The notes below the pieces were generated by a model. That model did no database searches and had not been told where the DNA came from. It worked only from the letters and a program-made list of their open reading frames with translations. A stretch of 64,000 nucleotides of DNA from Prinsepia uniflora (Eukaryota; Streptophyta; Magnoliopsida; Rosales; Rosaceae), in assembly GCA_032719365.1 (NCBI GenBank), contig CM064867.1, positions 63,672,136 through 63,736,135 of the forward strand, written 5' to 3'. Numbering within the stretch: position 1 is the stretch's first letter; every line of letters begins with the position of its first letter. Below are positions 44,732-57,448 of the stretch, one piece after another. A program made the position numbers and the translations under genes.

Positions 44732-47117
44732 CCTGGTAGACGACATTGGTTGAGTCGAGTTACGACTGGTTAGTGATCAGTTGGACAAGTTACCAGGGTT
44801 GGTACTTGTCGATGGAATCCCTGAGTGGGATACGGAGTATTTGGTACGGGCGAGTGATTCCGTTGGACGCGGAGCCTCGATAGTGATACCTGGTAGTTAG
44901 GTCTGCATGAGTTTGTGGCAGGCGCTACTACCTAGTGTGGTCGTAGTTATGGTTGTTGGGAATCGGTGACGTTCAGGTGACATTTCCTTTTCTGTATGCG
45001 TTATCAGGGTGACTGTACCTAGAGTTGTCGGGTACGAGGGAGGCAGAGTTTCTCCTATTCGAGCAGAGGTATGGGATCGTCGCTCGGTATGAGCGGAGAT
45101 CCAGGGTTGTATGTTTTGCACAGGTGTGCTAAGTTAGTGTATGGGCTGATGGTGTACTGGTACTAGTGCTAGTACTGGTGCCGGTGATCTTGATGACGGT
45201 GAGTTACGAGTCGGGATGTGACATCCGTCGTGATGGGAATATGTTCGGTGTCTGTGGTCCCAGAGTGGATCTCAGATAGAGTTAAATTGGTTAGGGGTCA
45301 CGAGGTTGATGTTTGGGTATGTTGTTTCCATTCTTGCTGGAATTTCGGAATCGCGATAGGTTGCGATAGAGGTGACGAGTGGAATGCGGGCTTTCCGCAT
45401 TAGTAATGAGTATTTCGAAGTTAGGTGACTGAGATTTCTCATTTTCTGCTTGGTGGCAAACGGTGTCAGGTTACATGACGCGGTGAGTGCAGCGTGTGTT
45501 GTTTGCATTCAAGTAGATTGGGTTTTGATGTCATCGTGTTGAATCATCCTTGACTTTTCTCGGTGGAATGACAAGGATTGATACGAGGTAATCAGTGAGA
45601 ACCCACAGTCTCGGCGTGTCTCGTCGTTGACTGATCTGTTTAGATGTGGGAATTGGTTTAGGACTTTGGGTATCGCTATGGATCTGGATCGTGATCTTGA
45701 TGATCCAGATAGGTGGAGAGTTTATTACTCTTACTGGGATGTTTGAGTTGATGATGATGGGACTGAACTTCTTTTCGAGGTAAATCCCCTATGGCTTACT
45801 ACTCGCCTGAGTAGTTGTCCGATGAGTAGTTTTCTGACGTAGTCGGATATGGTCAGCCTTAGAGATGTGTTGAAGTCGTGATTGGCTTCCTATGAAGTCA
45901 ATCGATGGTAATAGGGTAATCGGTTGAGCGGGTAACCGAGAGGTTCAGTTTTGGTACGTCTCGGTAGACGAGACCAATATTTCGAGTTTTGGAATCAGAT
46001 TGCTGGATGACGATTCATGATTTGATTTTAGAACTTGAAAAAGGATTTCTGGATTTGGGTTTTGGAATCGGATTCTGGGTGACGATTCAGGATTTGATTC
46101 TAGAGCTCGACTGTGGATTTTCTTTTATGGATTTGGGTTCGGAATGGTTATTCCAAATGCTAGCTTACGGAATAATAATTTTGGATTCGAATTTGGACAT
46201 GTTTAGGGATATGATTTCTGGGTTTGGATTCGGGATTTCTTACGAAATTGCGGATTCGAATTCAGATTTGGAAACGGATGATGGGTTGGAGTTTCGATTT
46301 GTCTAATGCTGGATTGGACAAGTGAACTCCATAATTGAAACGTGATTGGCTATGACATAGGAAGTTATAGTCTGATTGATGGGTAGGTGTACGTACTTGG
46401 TACATAATTCGAGGTACAATACTGGGCATACTTGTGGTTCCTAGTGACGGTATATAGGTTATACCGGTAGTACGTTGGTGAGTGTGTTGGTAGTCGGATT
46501 GGTTCCGATACCATTGGATTAGTTGAGGTCGTGGACTGGATATTGGTTACTGTGCACTGGGTCATGGTATTTCTGATGGGTCTAGTTACACACAGGTCGG
46601 GTGATTTGTTGGTGATTTTTTACTCAGGTTGAGTGAGTTGGTGGTTAGTGTAACCACAAGTGAGTATAGTGTCAGTTTTCAACTGGCGACTGTCAAGTGG
46701 TGACAGTTTGTCGGAGGTGTCAACGTGGATCGTTGAGTGATTGGTAACTCCCAGTGGGAGTAGATTTCGGGATAGTTAGTGTTTGAGAAAGGAACCGTCG
46801 AGTTGTTGTGTCAACGAAACGGTAGATTTGACAAGTAGTGTCAATTAACGTATGACTACTGTCATTCGCCGTGGTCGAACGTAGTCGATACGACATGGAT
46901 GTTAGCGGTACGTCTGGCTGCAGACGAGTAGGTATTGTTCTGGTTAGTGGGTGTACTAGCGTACACGTGTTGCGAGGAGGTCGATTCTACTTTCCACGAG
47001 GTGGATGTGGAATCAGGATAGTTTGAGTTTCAAGTACGAAACTAATTAAGGAGGGAAAAACGGTTAGATTTAGGTCGGTTGGAATTTCGAGGACGAAATT
47101 AATTAAGGAGGGAAGGT
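44732..47117 (+). mobile_element. Family-A internal region 1, right part
   Basis: Collinear with 48199-50590 and 58089-60473. A 105-codon frame (45989-46306) is open in all three copies, but these are recent duplicates and the product is a Gly/Asp/Phe-rich reading of GGATTTGGGTTTGG-type sequence. The end carries two purine tracts about 60-70 bp apart. Confidence 0.85.
47035..47117 (+). repeat. Duplicated purine-tract region at the end of family-A internal 1
   Basis: TACGAAACTAATTAAGGAGGGAA and GACGAAATTAATTAAGGAGGGAA follow each other, the second directly abutting the LTR. The same doubling is at about 50505-50590 and 60390-60473. Element B has only one copy. Confidence 0.75.
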
Positions 47118-47635
47118 TGTAACGACCCGTCCCAAATTCCTAGATTAGATTTGTGACTAATCACGATTAATGAGGTTAATCGGTGATTAGTAGAGCGAAA
47201 TCGGACGAACGGTGCGAAATAACCGTTTTGCCCTTGATCGTGGCAAAATGTTGACTTTTAAATCGAACGGTTAAATAGACTTTGACCGATGGCCGTGACG
47301 TAGCTTGTGACGTCACGAGTTCATAGACAGGTGGCACGTTCAATTCCGACGTTCGAGGAAGAAGTTATGACGTGCGGAAGTTTAGGGGCATTTTGGTAAT
47401 TTTAGTTAAAAAGGGCCAAATAGTTAACTTTTTGACCGGGATGTCCGATGGCCGAGGGCCGAAGACTATTATGTAGATAAGGACGATACGAATCCATAGG
47501 CATGCGGCACACTGAAATCGGACTTCGAACGGGAGAGTTATGGGTCACGGAAGTTCGATTTCACTATGCACGAACTTCGAGACGGGGACGATTTGGCGAA
47601 ATCTGATTTGGGCAGATATTTTGGTGGGTCCCATG
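47118..47635 (+). mobile_element. LTR A2, truncated after 518 bp
   Basis: It starts TGTAACGACCCGTCC and follows the other A LTRs until GGTGGGTCCCATG. It then jumps, after about six unmatched bases (CAGGGC), to family-A internal sequence corresponding to about 34611. The missing part is about 2.9 kb of LTR plus the primer site and about 150 bp of internal sequence. Confidence 0.9.
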
Positions 47636-47641
47636 CAGGGC

Positions 47642-50590
47642 CATTTGATGTCGGGGTTCCTATAGTTCTATCGAGGATGACAGAAGGATGAACGTATTCG
47701 TACGTTAGCATTTTGATCGTGTGACGGTTAGTTGGGATCATCTTTCACGATGTCATTGGATCGGTTTCGACGACTGGTTGGGGGTTGTGACTATCCGATA
47801 ATCGGATTTGGTTGAGTTAGATGGATTTACTGCAGTTGGCAGTTAGCAGCTGGATTCGGGGAATCCTAGTTGGATTGACGGTAGGATTAGATTGACGTCT
47901 TTATGATGTCGGACCGCGGGGTCGGTCAGATTGTCGATTTTACTACTTTTCGCAGTTGGGTTCAGAGTGACCCTAGGCGTGATCGAGGAATCCCAAGGTA
48001 GGATGTGTATGGTTCGGAAATGTGAGTTGACGAGTGGTATGACTTGGATGACTATTCGGATTTGGATTTGTTAGTCGGTCTAGTCATGTCAGCTTGTGTT
48101 GGGACTGCACTTCGCAGTCAGGGTTGTACTTATCGGTTAGATCGAGTTGGTTGTCGTGCTACTCAGTTGTGGTTTGGTGCAACTAAGGTCGTGGGCGACC
48201 TGGTAGACGACATTGGTTGAGTCGAGTTACGACTGGTTAGTGATTAGTTGGACAGGTTACCAGGGTTGGTACTTGTCGATGTAATCCCCGAGTGGGATAC
48301 GGAGTATTTGGTACGGGCGAGTGATTCCGTTGGACGCGGAGCCTCGATAGTGATACCTGGTAGTTAGGTCTGCATGAGTTTGTGGCAGGCGCTACTACCT
48401 AGTGTGGTCGTAGTTGTGGTTGTTGGGAATCGGTGACGTTCAGGCGACGTTTCCTTTTCTCGTATGCGTTATCAGGGTGACTGTACCCGGAGTTGTAGGG
48501 TACGAGGGAGGCAGAGTTTCTCTTATTCAAGCAGAGGTATGGGATCGTCGCTCGGTATGAGCGGAGATCCAGGGTTGTATGTTTTGCACATGTGTGCTAA
48601 TGTTAGTGTATGGGCTGATGGTGTACTGGTACTAGTGCTAGTACTGGTGCCGGTGATCTTGATGACGGTGAGTTACGAGTCGGGATGTGACATCCGTCAT
48701 GATGGGCATATGTTTGGTGTCTGTGGTCCCAGAGTGGATCTCAGATAGAGTTAAATTGGTTAGGGGACACGTGGTTGATGTTTGGGTATGTTGTTTCCAA
48801 TCTTGTTGGAATTTCAGAATCGCGATAGGTTGCGATAGAGGTGACGAGTGGAATGCGGGCTTTCCGCATTAGTAATGAGTATTTCGAAGTTAGGTGACTG
48901 AGATTTCTCATTTTCTGCTTGGTGGCAAACGGTGCCAGGTTACATGACGCGGTGAGTGCATCGAGTGTTGTTTGCATTCACGTAGATTGGGTTTTGATGT
49001 CATCGTGTTGGATCATCCTTGACTTTTGTCGGTGGAATGACAAGGATTGATACGAGGTAATCAGTGAGAACCCACAGTCTCGGCGTGTCTCGTCGTTGAC
49101 TGATCTGTTTAGATGTGGGAATTGGTTTAGGACTTTGGGTATCGCTATGGATCTGGATCGTGATCTTGATTATCCAGATAGGTGGAGAGTTTATTACTCT
49201 TACTGGGATGTTTGAGTTGAGGATGATGGGACTGAACTTCTTTTCGAGGTAAATCCCATATGGCTTACTACTCGCTTAAGTAGTTGTCCGATGAGTAGTT
49301 TTCTGACGTAGTCGGATATGGTCAGCCTTAGAGATGTGTTGAAGTCGTGATTGGCTTCCTATGAAGTCAATCGATGGTAATAGGGTAATCGGTTGAGCAG
49401 GTAACCGAGAGGTTCAGTTTTGGTACGTCTCGGTAGACGAGACCAATATTTCGAGTTTTGGAATCAGATTGCTGGATGACGATTCATGATTTGATTTTGG
49501 AACTTGAAAAAGGATTTCTGGATTTGGGTTTTGGAATCGGATTCTGGGTGACGATTCAGGATTTGATTCTAGAGCTCGACTGTGGATTTTCTTTTATGAA
49601 TTTGGGTTCGGAATGGTTATTCCAAATGCTAGCTTACGGAATAATAATTTTGGATTCGAATTTGGACATGGTTAGGGAAATGATTTCTGGGTTTGGATTC
49701 GGGATTTCTTACGAAAGTGCGGATTCGAATTCAGATTTGGAAACGGATGATGGGTTGGAGTTTCGATTTGTCTAATGCTGGATTGGACAAGTGAACTCCA
49801 TAATTGAAACGTGATTGGCTATGACATAGGAGGTTATAGTCTGATTGATGGGTAGGTGTACGTACCTGGTACATAATTCGAGGTACAATACTGGGCATAC
49901 TTGTGGTGCCTAGTGACGGTATATAGGTTATACCGGTAGTACGTTGGTGAGCGTGTTGGTTGTCGGATTGGTTCCGATACCATTGGATTAGTTGAGGTCG
50001 TGGACTGGATATTGGATACTGTGCACTGGGTCATGGTATTTCTGATGGGTCTAGTTACACACAGGTCGGGTGATTTGTTGGTGATTGTTTACTCAGGTTG
50101 AGTGAGTTGGTGGTTAGTGTAACCACAAGTGAGTATAGTGTCAGTTTTCAACTGGCGACTGTCAAGTGGTGACAGTTTGTCGGAGGTGTCAGCGTGGATC
50201 GTTGAGTGATTGGTAACTCCCAGTGGGAGTAGATGTCGGGATAGTTAGTGTTTGAGAAAGGAACCGTCGAATTGTTGTGTCAACGAAATGGTAGATTTGA
50301 CAAGTAGTGTCAATTCAGAACGTATGACTACTGTCATTCAACGTGGTCGAACGTAGTCGATACGACATGGACGTTAGCGGTACGTCTGGCTGCAGACGAG
50401 TAAGTATTGTTCTTGTTAGTGGGTGTACTAGCGTACACGTGTTGCGAGGTAGGTCGATTATACTTTCCACGAGGTGGATGTGGAATCAGGATAGTTGGAG
50501 TTTCAAGTACGAAACTAATTAAGGAGGGAAGAACGGTTGGATTTAGGTCGATTGGAATTTCAAGGACGAAATTAATTAAGGAGGGAAGGT
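47642..50590 (+). mobile_element. Family-A internal region 2 (start deleted)
   Basis: It starts at CATTTGATGTCGGGG, matching about 34611 in copy 1 and 57517 in copy 3. It holds the uninterrupted GGCGA site (48194-48198) into which element B inserted in copy 1. No coding frame is supported. Confidence 0.88.
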
Positions 50591-53500
50591 TGTAACGACC
50601 CGTCCCAAATTCCTAGATTAGATTAGTGACTAATCACGATTAATGAGGTTAATCGGTGATTAGTAGAGCGAAATCGGACGAACGGTGCGAAATGACCGTT
50701 TTGCCCCTAATCGTGGAAAAATGTAAACTTTTAAGTCGGACGGTCAAATAGACTTTGACCGATGACCGTGACGTAGCTTGTGACGTCACGAGTTCATAGA
50801 CAGGTGGCACGTTCAATTCCGACGTTCGAGGAAGAAGTTATGACGTGCGGAAGTTTAGGGGCATTTTGGTAATTTTAGTTAAAAAGGGACAAATAGTTGA
50901 CTTTTTGACCGGGATGTCCGATGGCCGAGGGCCGAAGACCATTACGTAGATAAGGACGATACGAATCCATAGGCAGGCGGCACACTGAAATCGGACTTCG
51001 AACGGGAGAGTTATGGGTCACGGAAGTTCGATTTCACTATGCACGAACTTCGAGACGGGGACGATTTGGCGAAATCTGATTTGGGCAGATATTTTGGTGG
51101 GTCCCATGGATGAGTGACAAGTGTCACTCATCCTATTGGCTAACTCCCCCAAATTGTGGATATAATAATAAAATAATATTATTTAATTAATTTTTTAATC
51201 AAATCTTGACAACCTTTAATCCTAACCATCCATTACCAATTAACCTTTAAATCCACACCCTCCATCCCATCTCCCTCTCATCAGCCATCACTCTTCTTTG
51301 TTCATCCTCAAACCCGAACCCCATAACCCATAATCCTCCATTTTCTTCATTTTCTTCAAAAACCCAAAACACACACACACCATCACCATTCATTGCTTGT
51401 GCGAGCTGAACATGACCGTGAGGTGGTGGAAAGAGGTTGGGGATGGCAGGCCACGGCCAGCCACGGCGGAGGACACGGCGGGGAGAAAGAACCCGTGGGT
51501 GAGTTTTCTTTCAAAAATTGAAAATTGATTTTTGTTGTGTTTTAATCAAATCTAGGGTTTGGGAAATGTTCCTAGAGGTCTTAGGGTTCTTTTAGGATTG
51601 TTTTCGAAGGCTTAGATGGCCTGTAACGGCCGTGAACAGCGGAGGTAGTCACGACCGCCATTGATGAACTTGGAAGGTAGAGTTTTCGAGGGTGTTCTTA
51701 GTTTTTAGGGCCATAGAACTCTAGGTTAGGGAGAGACGAAGAGAATGGGACAAACGGGAACGGTTTTGGTGGCCGGACGGCGGAGAACCGGCCGGGTCAA
51801 GCCGCGGGTCACGGCGACCCGGTTACTGGTATTCGGGTCGACCCGCAGGAGGACAGAGATGACAGGTGACGTCATCATGTCAGGGATGACGTCAGAATTG
51901 TCAGATCTGACAATGTCAGCTGACATGTCAGAAAATGGGCCAATAGGAGTACGACACGTGTCACATGTCAGTGCACAGTCAGCACTGACATGTCAGTGAC
52001 TTGGCCCAATCAGGGGCTGACACGTGTCACTGACGTGGACCAGTGCCGTGATGACATGTGGCACTGACAGAGCAGTGACCTGGACTAATGGGAGCTTGAC
52101 ACGTGGCACCTGTCAGAGTCTGACATGTCAGATCTGACAGCTGTCAAATGACGTCAGCATGACGCCATGCTGACGTCAGCAGGTACTGTAGCTGGCGCGT
52201 GAAGCCCACGCGCAGCCACTTCAAGCGGCGCGTGTGGGCGCCAGGGGGAGAATTTGGGGATGTGTTCAACATGTGAAATCTTCTATTAGATGTAACGAAC
52301 ATTTTGGGACTGGTTTCGTGTCAATCAGACACCGTCTCGATATGTTTCGGGGCATCGGAATGTTTAGGATCGACTTTAAAAATAGTTAGAAAATCGGGAA
52401 AATTATGGGGCTTTGGTAGAAGCTTAATTAAGTAGTTAGTAACCTTCTATTAAAATTTGGACAGGTTTGGGAGTCCCGGTGACGGTGATCGGCTCGGGGA
52501 GCCGTATGGCACGCAAATCGAGGCTTCAGCTCGGACGGTTTGTGAGTGGACCTTGTTTTCTAAATTGGTGCATGCATAAATTTTTATTATATGTTTTATT
52601 ACTTGTTTGGTGATGCCATGGGTGCATTTTTATGTGGTTACGTATAAGCACGTATTTCGAGGTTTCAGCCTTAAAACGGTGCTTATACGGGTCTGTATTT
52701 CTTTATTGGTTTTAATGAAATCGTTTTGGATTTCTAAAAGGATAAACTCGGGTGTGAGACCCATTTAGTTTTGTCTCGGGCATATGACGCTATTTACGAC
52801 CTTCGGGTCTAAATCGTGGTTGCGACGGGTGCTATGTGCTCGGCGATCGACGATAGGACGCTCGCCTCCAGATTGAGATGTGTTCCTTCCGGAGAGGTCA
52901 CGATGCACGATTGGTGGTCGGGCATCCTGGGGAGGCTCGAATTCGGAGTGCTGACGGTTCAGGATAATGATCGGTGAGGAGTGCACCAAGATCTTGTGGT
53001 GGTCGCGTCAGTTGATTCGTTCACGGCGACATACTAGGATTGAGGGCGGTCCTGGATGGATGGTTGCACGCATCACTATGATCGGAGTCGTGACTGACCC
53101 TTAGATATCGGGCACGGTGCCCTGTTGAGTCATATGTTCGGGCACGAGACCCAGACGTTTTACACTGAAGATTTCGGGTAAGGGACCCTAGATGGATTTC
53201 CAGGTTCATGACGGTTTATGGGAACCGGCATGAACTTTGGAAAGGACATTGTGGTTCATGACTGTTTATGGGAACCGGCATGAACCCTTGTCAGGTCATT
53301 ATGGTACATGACGGTTTATGGGAACCGGCATGAACCCTGTTTAATGGATGTTATGGATCATGACGGTTCAGGGGAACGGGGCATGAATGTTTATGTTATG
53401 TATATATATGTTCATCTACCTTCCTTTACTTCTATTATCTCCTCCGGGGAGGGTCGTTGGCTTGCGTGGACCCCGGAGTAGTCACGGAGCACCGACTGAG

Positions 53501-54118
53501 TGGAGTCACCCCCCAGTTGGGTTCCTTACTCTCAGGAAGGCTATGATTACTATTAACTCGGGTAGGGTCAGTGGTCTACGGACATTGATCTTGACTTTGA
53601 GAAGAATCGGATTGAGACCTGGGTAGCACACGCGTAGCTTTGGAAACCGTGACAGGAGTGGTTGTGTGAATTATATGTATATATGATATGATGTATGATG
53701 TACTTTTACACAGGTTTTGGGCAGTGGCCCGTATGGTTAGTTTCTTATGATTTGGGCTGAGTCCCTTATGGATTTGGGCAGTGGCCCGTGTACTTGATTT
53801 CATTATGGTTTTCTGGATAAATGGTTTTCGAATGCATGCATGCTTTTTAGTGAAGGGTACAAATGTCTTCCTTACGAAATGTTTTATAAACTCTTGTTTT
53901 GTCCACTCACAACTTTTAATGTTTTGACTGCCCTTCAGGTTGACATCGGATGTGGACTGTAGCAGAGATCGAGATATCACATACCTCCTCTGGATCCTGT
54001 CGTACTCTGATAGCCCGGGAGGGCAAGGGATGGAAATATCCCTTGTCTGAGACTTCGTGTCAGACGGGAGCAGGGTCATCCCGCACTAATCCCGGGGGTA
54101 TTGGGATGGGTGCTGTCA
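50591..54118 (+). mobile_element. LTR A3
   Basis: 3.5 kb, ending GATGGGTGCTGTCA. It has the intact palindrome (51108-51133), a perfect 12-bp inverted repeat around ACGC (52150-52177), the CGCG hairpin (52195-52213), donor-like GTGAGT at 52542 and acceptor-like CCCTTCAG ending at 53938. The following primer site is altered (GTGGAATCAGAGG). Confidence 0.9.
52150..52177 (+). repeat. 12-bp inverted repeat with 4-nt loop in LTR A3
   Basis: The arm GACGTCAGCATG, loop ACGC, then its exact reverse complement. The same repeat is at 62058-62085 in A4. A1 has lost it and keeps only GACGTCAGC. Confidence 0.85.
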
Positions 54119-54209
54119 GCGTGGAATCAGAGGATGGTTGCTCATGTTACTCTGAATTCCATACTGTACTTTGCGCATTACTCCGTACGCAGGTCGAGGA
54201 TGTGATATC
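54119..54209 (+). mobile_element. Family-A internal region 3, left part
   Basis: 91 bp matching 34453-34543, ending at the ATATC target of solo LTR C. The primer site carries two changes, so this unit would not prime normally. Confidence 0.85.
54205..54209 (+). repeat. Target-site duplication of solo LTR C, left copy
   Basis: ATATC, repeated at 57444-57448. The single uninterrupted site is at 34539-34543 in copy 1. Confidence 0.93.
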
Positions 54210-57200
54210 TGTAATGACCCGTCCCGAATATCGGGATTGAATATTAATTAATCATGATTTAGAATGACTAATCGGGGATTAGTTGAGTGAAATCGGACGA
54301 AACGTGCAAAATGACCGTTTTGCCCTAGCGTGGGTAAAATGTTGACTTTTAGTTCGGGCGGTCAAACGGACCTTGACCGATGACGGTGACGTAGTTCGGG
54401 ACGTCACGAGTTCATAGACAGGTGGCACGTTCGATTCCGACATTCGAGGAGAAAGTTATGATGTTCGGAAGTTGAGGGGTATTTTGGTAATTTGGCATAG
54501 TAGGGGCCAAATGTTGACTTTTTGATCGGGAGGTCCGATGGACGAGGGCCAAGGACCGTTACGTAGGTCTCGTCGATACGAATCCAACGACAGGCGGCAT
54601 GCCGAAATCGGAGATTCGACGACGAGGTTATGGTCATGGAATCAGGCTCGATTAACCGAACGAACCGGGAATAAAATAATATTTTAATAAGAACAGTACC
54701 CGGTGACTGGACACACATGGATGAGTGACAAGTGTCACTCATCCCTTAAAATCAGGCACAAAACATGGATCCATGATTTTGGGGAGGCCTAATTATGATG
54801 TTTTAATATTATTTTAATTAATTAAACCTTTAATTTCCATTAATCTTGTTCCGTTTCTTACCCGTGCACAACTGAGAAGCAGAGATTGAGAGAGCCTGAA
54901 ATTGTCCACCATTTCCTTCCATTTCTGAACCAGTGTGTGAGGAATTGAGAGGGTGTTGAGATTTAATCATCAAGGAAGCACGAGGGACAGAGAGAGGGCC
55001 TGAATTTGGAAATTCGAATTTTCGAATTTTGAGGGGGGAAATTCGATTAGGATGAATTGAGCCGTGATGATCGATTTGAAGCTTGGAAATAGCTTCCTGA
55101 GGTTGATACGAGTGGAACCAAATCAAAAACGAGGTGAATTGATGCCCAATTGACTCTGAACGGGTTTGGTAACCGTGAGGAATGTCGAACTTGAGTCGTG
55201 GAGTTTGAGCTGTGATTGGATGCAATTGAGTTGGGGAAAATGCTTACCTGAGTCCCTTGATGCTGCTGGATTAATCAATTTGGGGAAATCGTGTGATGGT
55301 GAAGGTTTTGGAATGTTGAACAATGGCCGGAGGACCTTCGATTGATCATCTGTGATCGTGAGGTTAGAGGTAATGTTTCTTGTAATTAAGTCCACAGAAC
55401 TCTAATTAGACTTGAATCGAAACTGACTGAATGTTCAATTGGTGGAATCAATGTCGAATTGACAGAAAACGAACCGGGTCGCCTCGCGGGTTAAATGGCC
55501 CGTTTTACAGACAAACGGGTGAGGGAGACAGCACTGTAGCTGGCGCGTGGGTTTCACGCGCAGCCACTCACGGCGGCGCGTGGGGGCGCGTCCAGCCTAG
55601 TCTCAAGGTGAGGTCAACATGACTTTTGATCCTCTCAGTGTAACGAACATTTTGACGTTGATTTCGATGAAATCGGATATTGTTTCGTTAATGTTCCGCG
55701 TATCCGAAGTTTTGTATTACGATAAAACTACGTATTTAAATCCCGGAAAAATTGGGGAAAATTATATGATGTATTTTGAGATGTTAGTAACCCTCTATAA
55801 TGATTTTGGACAGGAGTTGTGATTTCCAGATTTTACGGAAAAACGTGCAGCTCGGAAACGGACCGTTTTGGACGGTGTGTGTGAGTGGACTTTGTTTTCT
55901 AACCGTGATGCATGCATATATGATTTCTAATGCTTTATTATATGATTTTATATGCTTGGGCATGATTTGTGTTTCAATCCGGTAATTTCTCGGTTTTATG
56001 ATTATTATATTATTATTTTGGGCGATTTTCGAGAAATTACGAAATTTGGTAAAAATAATGTTTGGACTTGGTTTATGAGTCCGGGATTGAAATTGATTGA
56101 AAATAATGTTTGGACTCGGATTATTGAGTCATGGATTGAAAAATGATGTGGTGACTCGGGAATGAGTCGAGGGTCAATTTCGTGGATTTACGTGAAAATG
56201 GCAACGGAGGTTGCAACGCATGGATTTGCGTGATAATGTTATTTTGGGCATGAGAACCCAAGTGAATAGTGATTTTGACTCGGAATTGGAGTCATTTGTG
56301 AAATTGTGAAATTAATGATTTATTGGGATGTTATGATTATTTTAATCAGTCCTTCGGGCACGTTTTACGAGGTACGTGCAAATGATGTTTTGGGCTAGGC
56401 CCGGAGTTTAAATGATTTCTAAAATGATGTTTTGACTTGGTTGGTGAGTCAATGATGATTTCCGGATTATTCTATTGATTTAAATGTGATTTTAACGGTT
56501 TATGTGTAAAAGGTATTTTGGGCTTGAGACCCAGTTGAGAATGACCTTGACTTGGTATGAAGTCAAGATTTGATTGAAATGTTTTGGGATGTAATTCCCG
56601 GGATGGTTTTCATTGTGATTGTGATATTCCCAGACGGTCGGTGCTTGGGGGGGGGATTACTCAGACGACCGGAGCTTGGGGGATGTGATTGTAGGATCGG
56701 GAGTTGATCCTATGGTAGTCAGCTTCTCGGATGAGACTGAGCCTGGATGTACCACTCGGAGGTGTCTGATCCTGGGGATGTGTTCGCCCAGAGGTGACTG
56801 AGCCCGAGGGGGTTGAGCCCAGAGGTGTTTATTCCCGAGAGAGTGACTGGATATTGGCCTACGCGTAGTGCAGCACTCGTGAGTAGTGCGGATTGATTGG
56901 ATTGATATATTTCTTGTGCACTGGTGATTAGTGCTGATTGGTATTGATTGTGATGACGTACTGGTATTGAGTACGGGATTTTGGTCTTTGTGGCCAGTGA
57001 TTATGTTTTCATATGGTTTGGCCTGAGAGCCGGGATTTGATGTTTTATAACATGAACTGATTTGGTGAGCATGAGTTTTGTGGACCATGGGAAAATATGT
57101 TTTGATTTTATCGGTCCACTGTACATACTTGAATGATTTCATACTATTACTAATGTTTTACGATATGCATGCAAGTTTGTGAAAACTGGAGGGTAAGAAT

Positions 57201-57443
57201 GTATTTTGATAAATGTTTTTATAAGAGGTCAGTTTTGTCCACACACACCTTTTCTGTTTTGTGACCCTCCAGGCCGTGGTACGACGTTTGGGACTGATCG
57301 TGAGGCAGTGACAGCAGCAGAAATCCGCGCAAACATCCCTTGTTTGGCAAGCACTGAAGGGGAGTTTCGGACCTTTAGTTGATTGTCAGACGGGAGCAGG
57401 ACCGGGCACGGTTGTTGACGTCCAGTTGGGACGGGTCCTGTCA
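54210..57443 (+). mobile_element. Solo LTR C, 3.2 kb
   Basis: It starts TGTAATGACCCGTCCCG, ends GACGGGTCCTGTCA and is flanked by ATATC. Shared modules include GACGTCACGAG, the palindrome (54719-54744), the CGCG hairpin (55543-55561, loop GGTTT), donor-like GTGAGTGGAC at 55881 and acceptor-like CCCTCCAG ending at 57272. The middle (about 55980-56600) is rich in GACTCGG...GAGTC pairs. There is no internal region or second LTR. Confidence 0.92.
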
Positions 57444-57448
57444 ATATC
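57444..57448 (+). repeat. Target-site duplication of solo LTR C, right copy
   Basis: ATATC, then TCAATGGGCTACAG, continuing the family-A internal sequence. Confidence 0.93.

Noticed and set aside
45989..46306. A conserved 105-aa protein in family A (also at 49458 and 59348)
   Set aside because: The three copies are recent duplicates, so an open frame carries little weight. Related sequence in element B is not open in this frame, and the composition follows a GGATTTGG-rich repeat.
53576..54079. The longest antisense frame in the LTRs (167 aa)
   Set aside because: It is antisense to LTR modules, varies in length among A1, A3 and A4 by frameshifts, and resembles no protein family.
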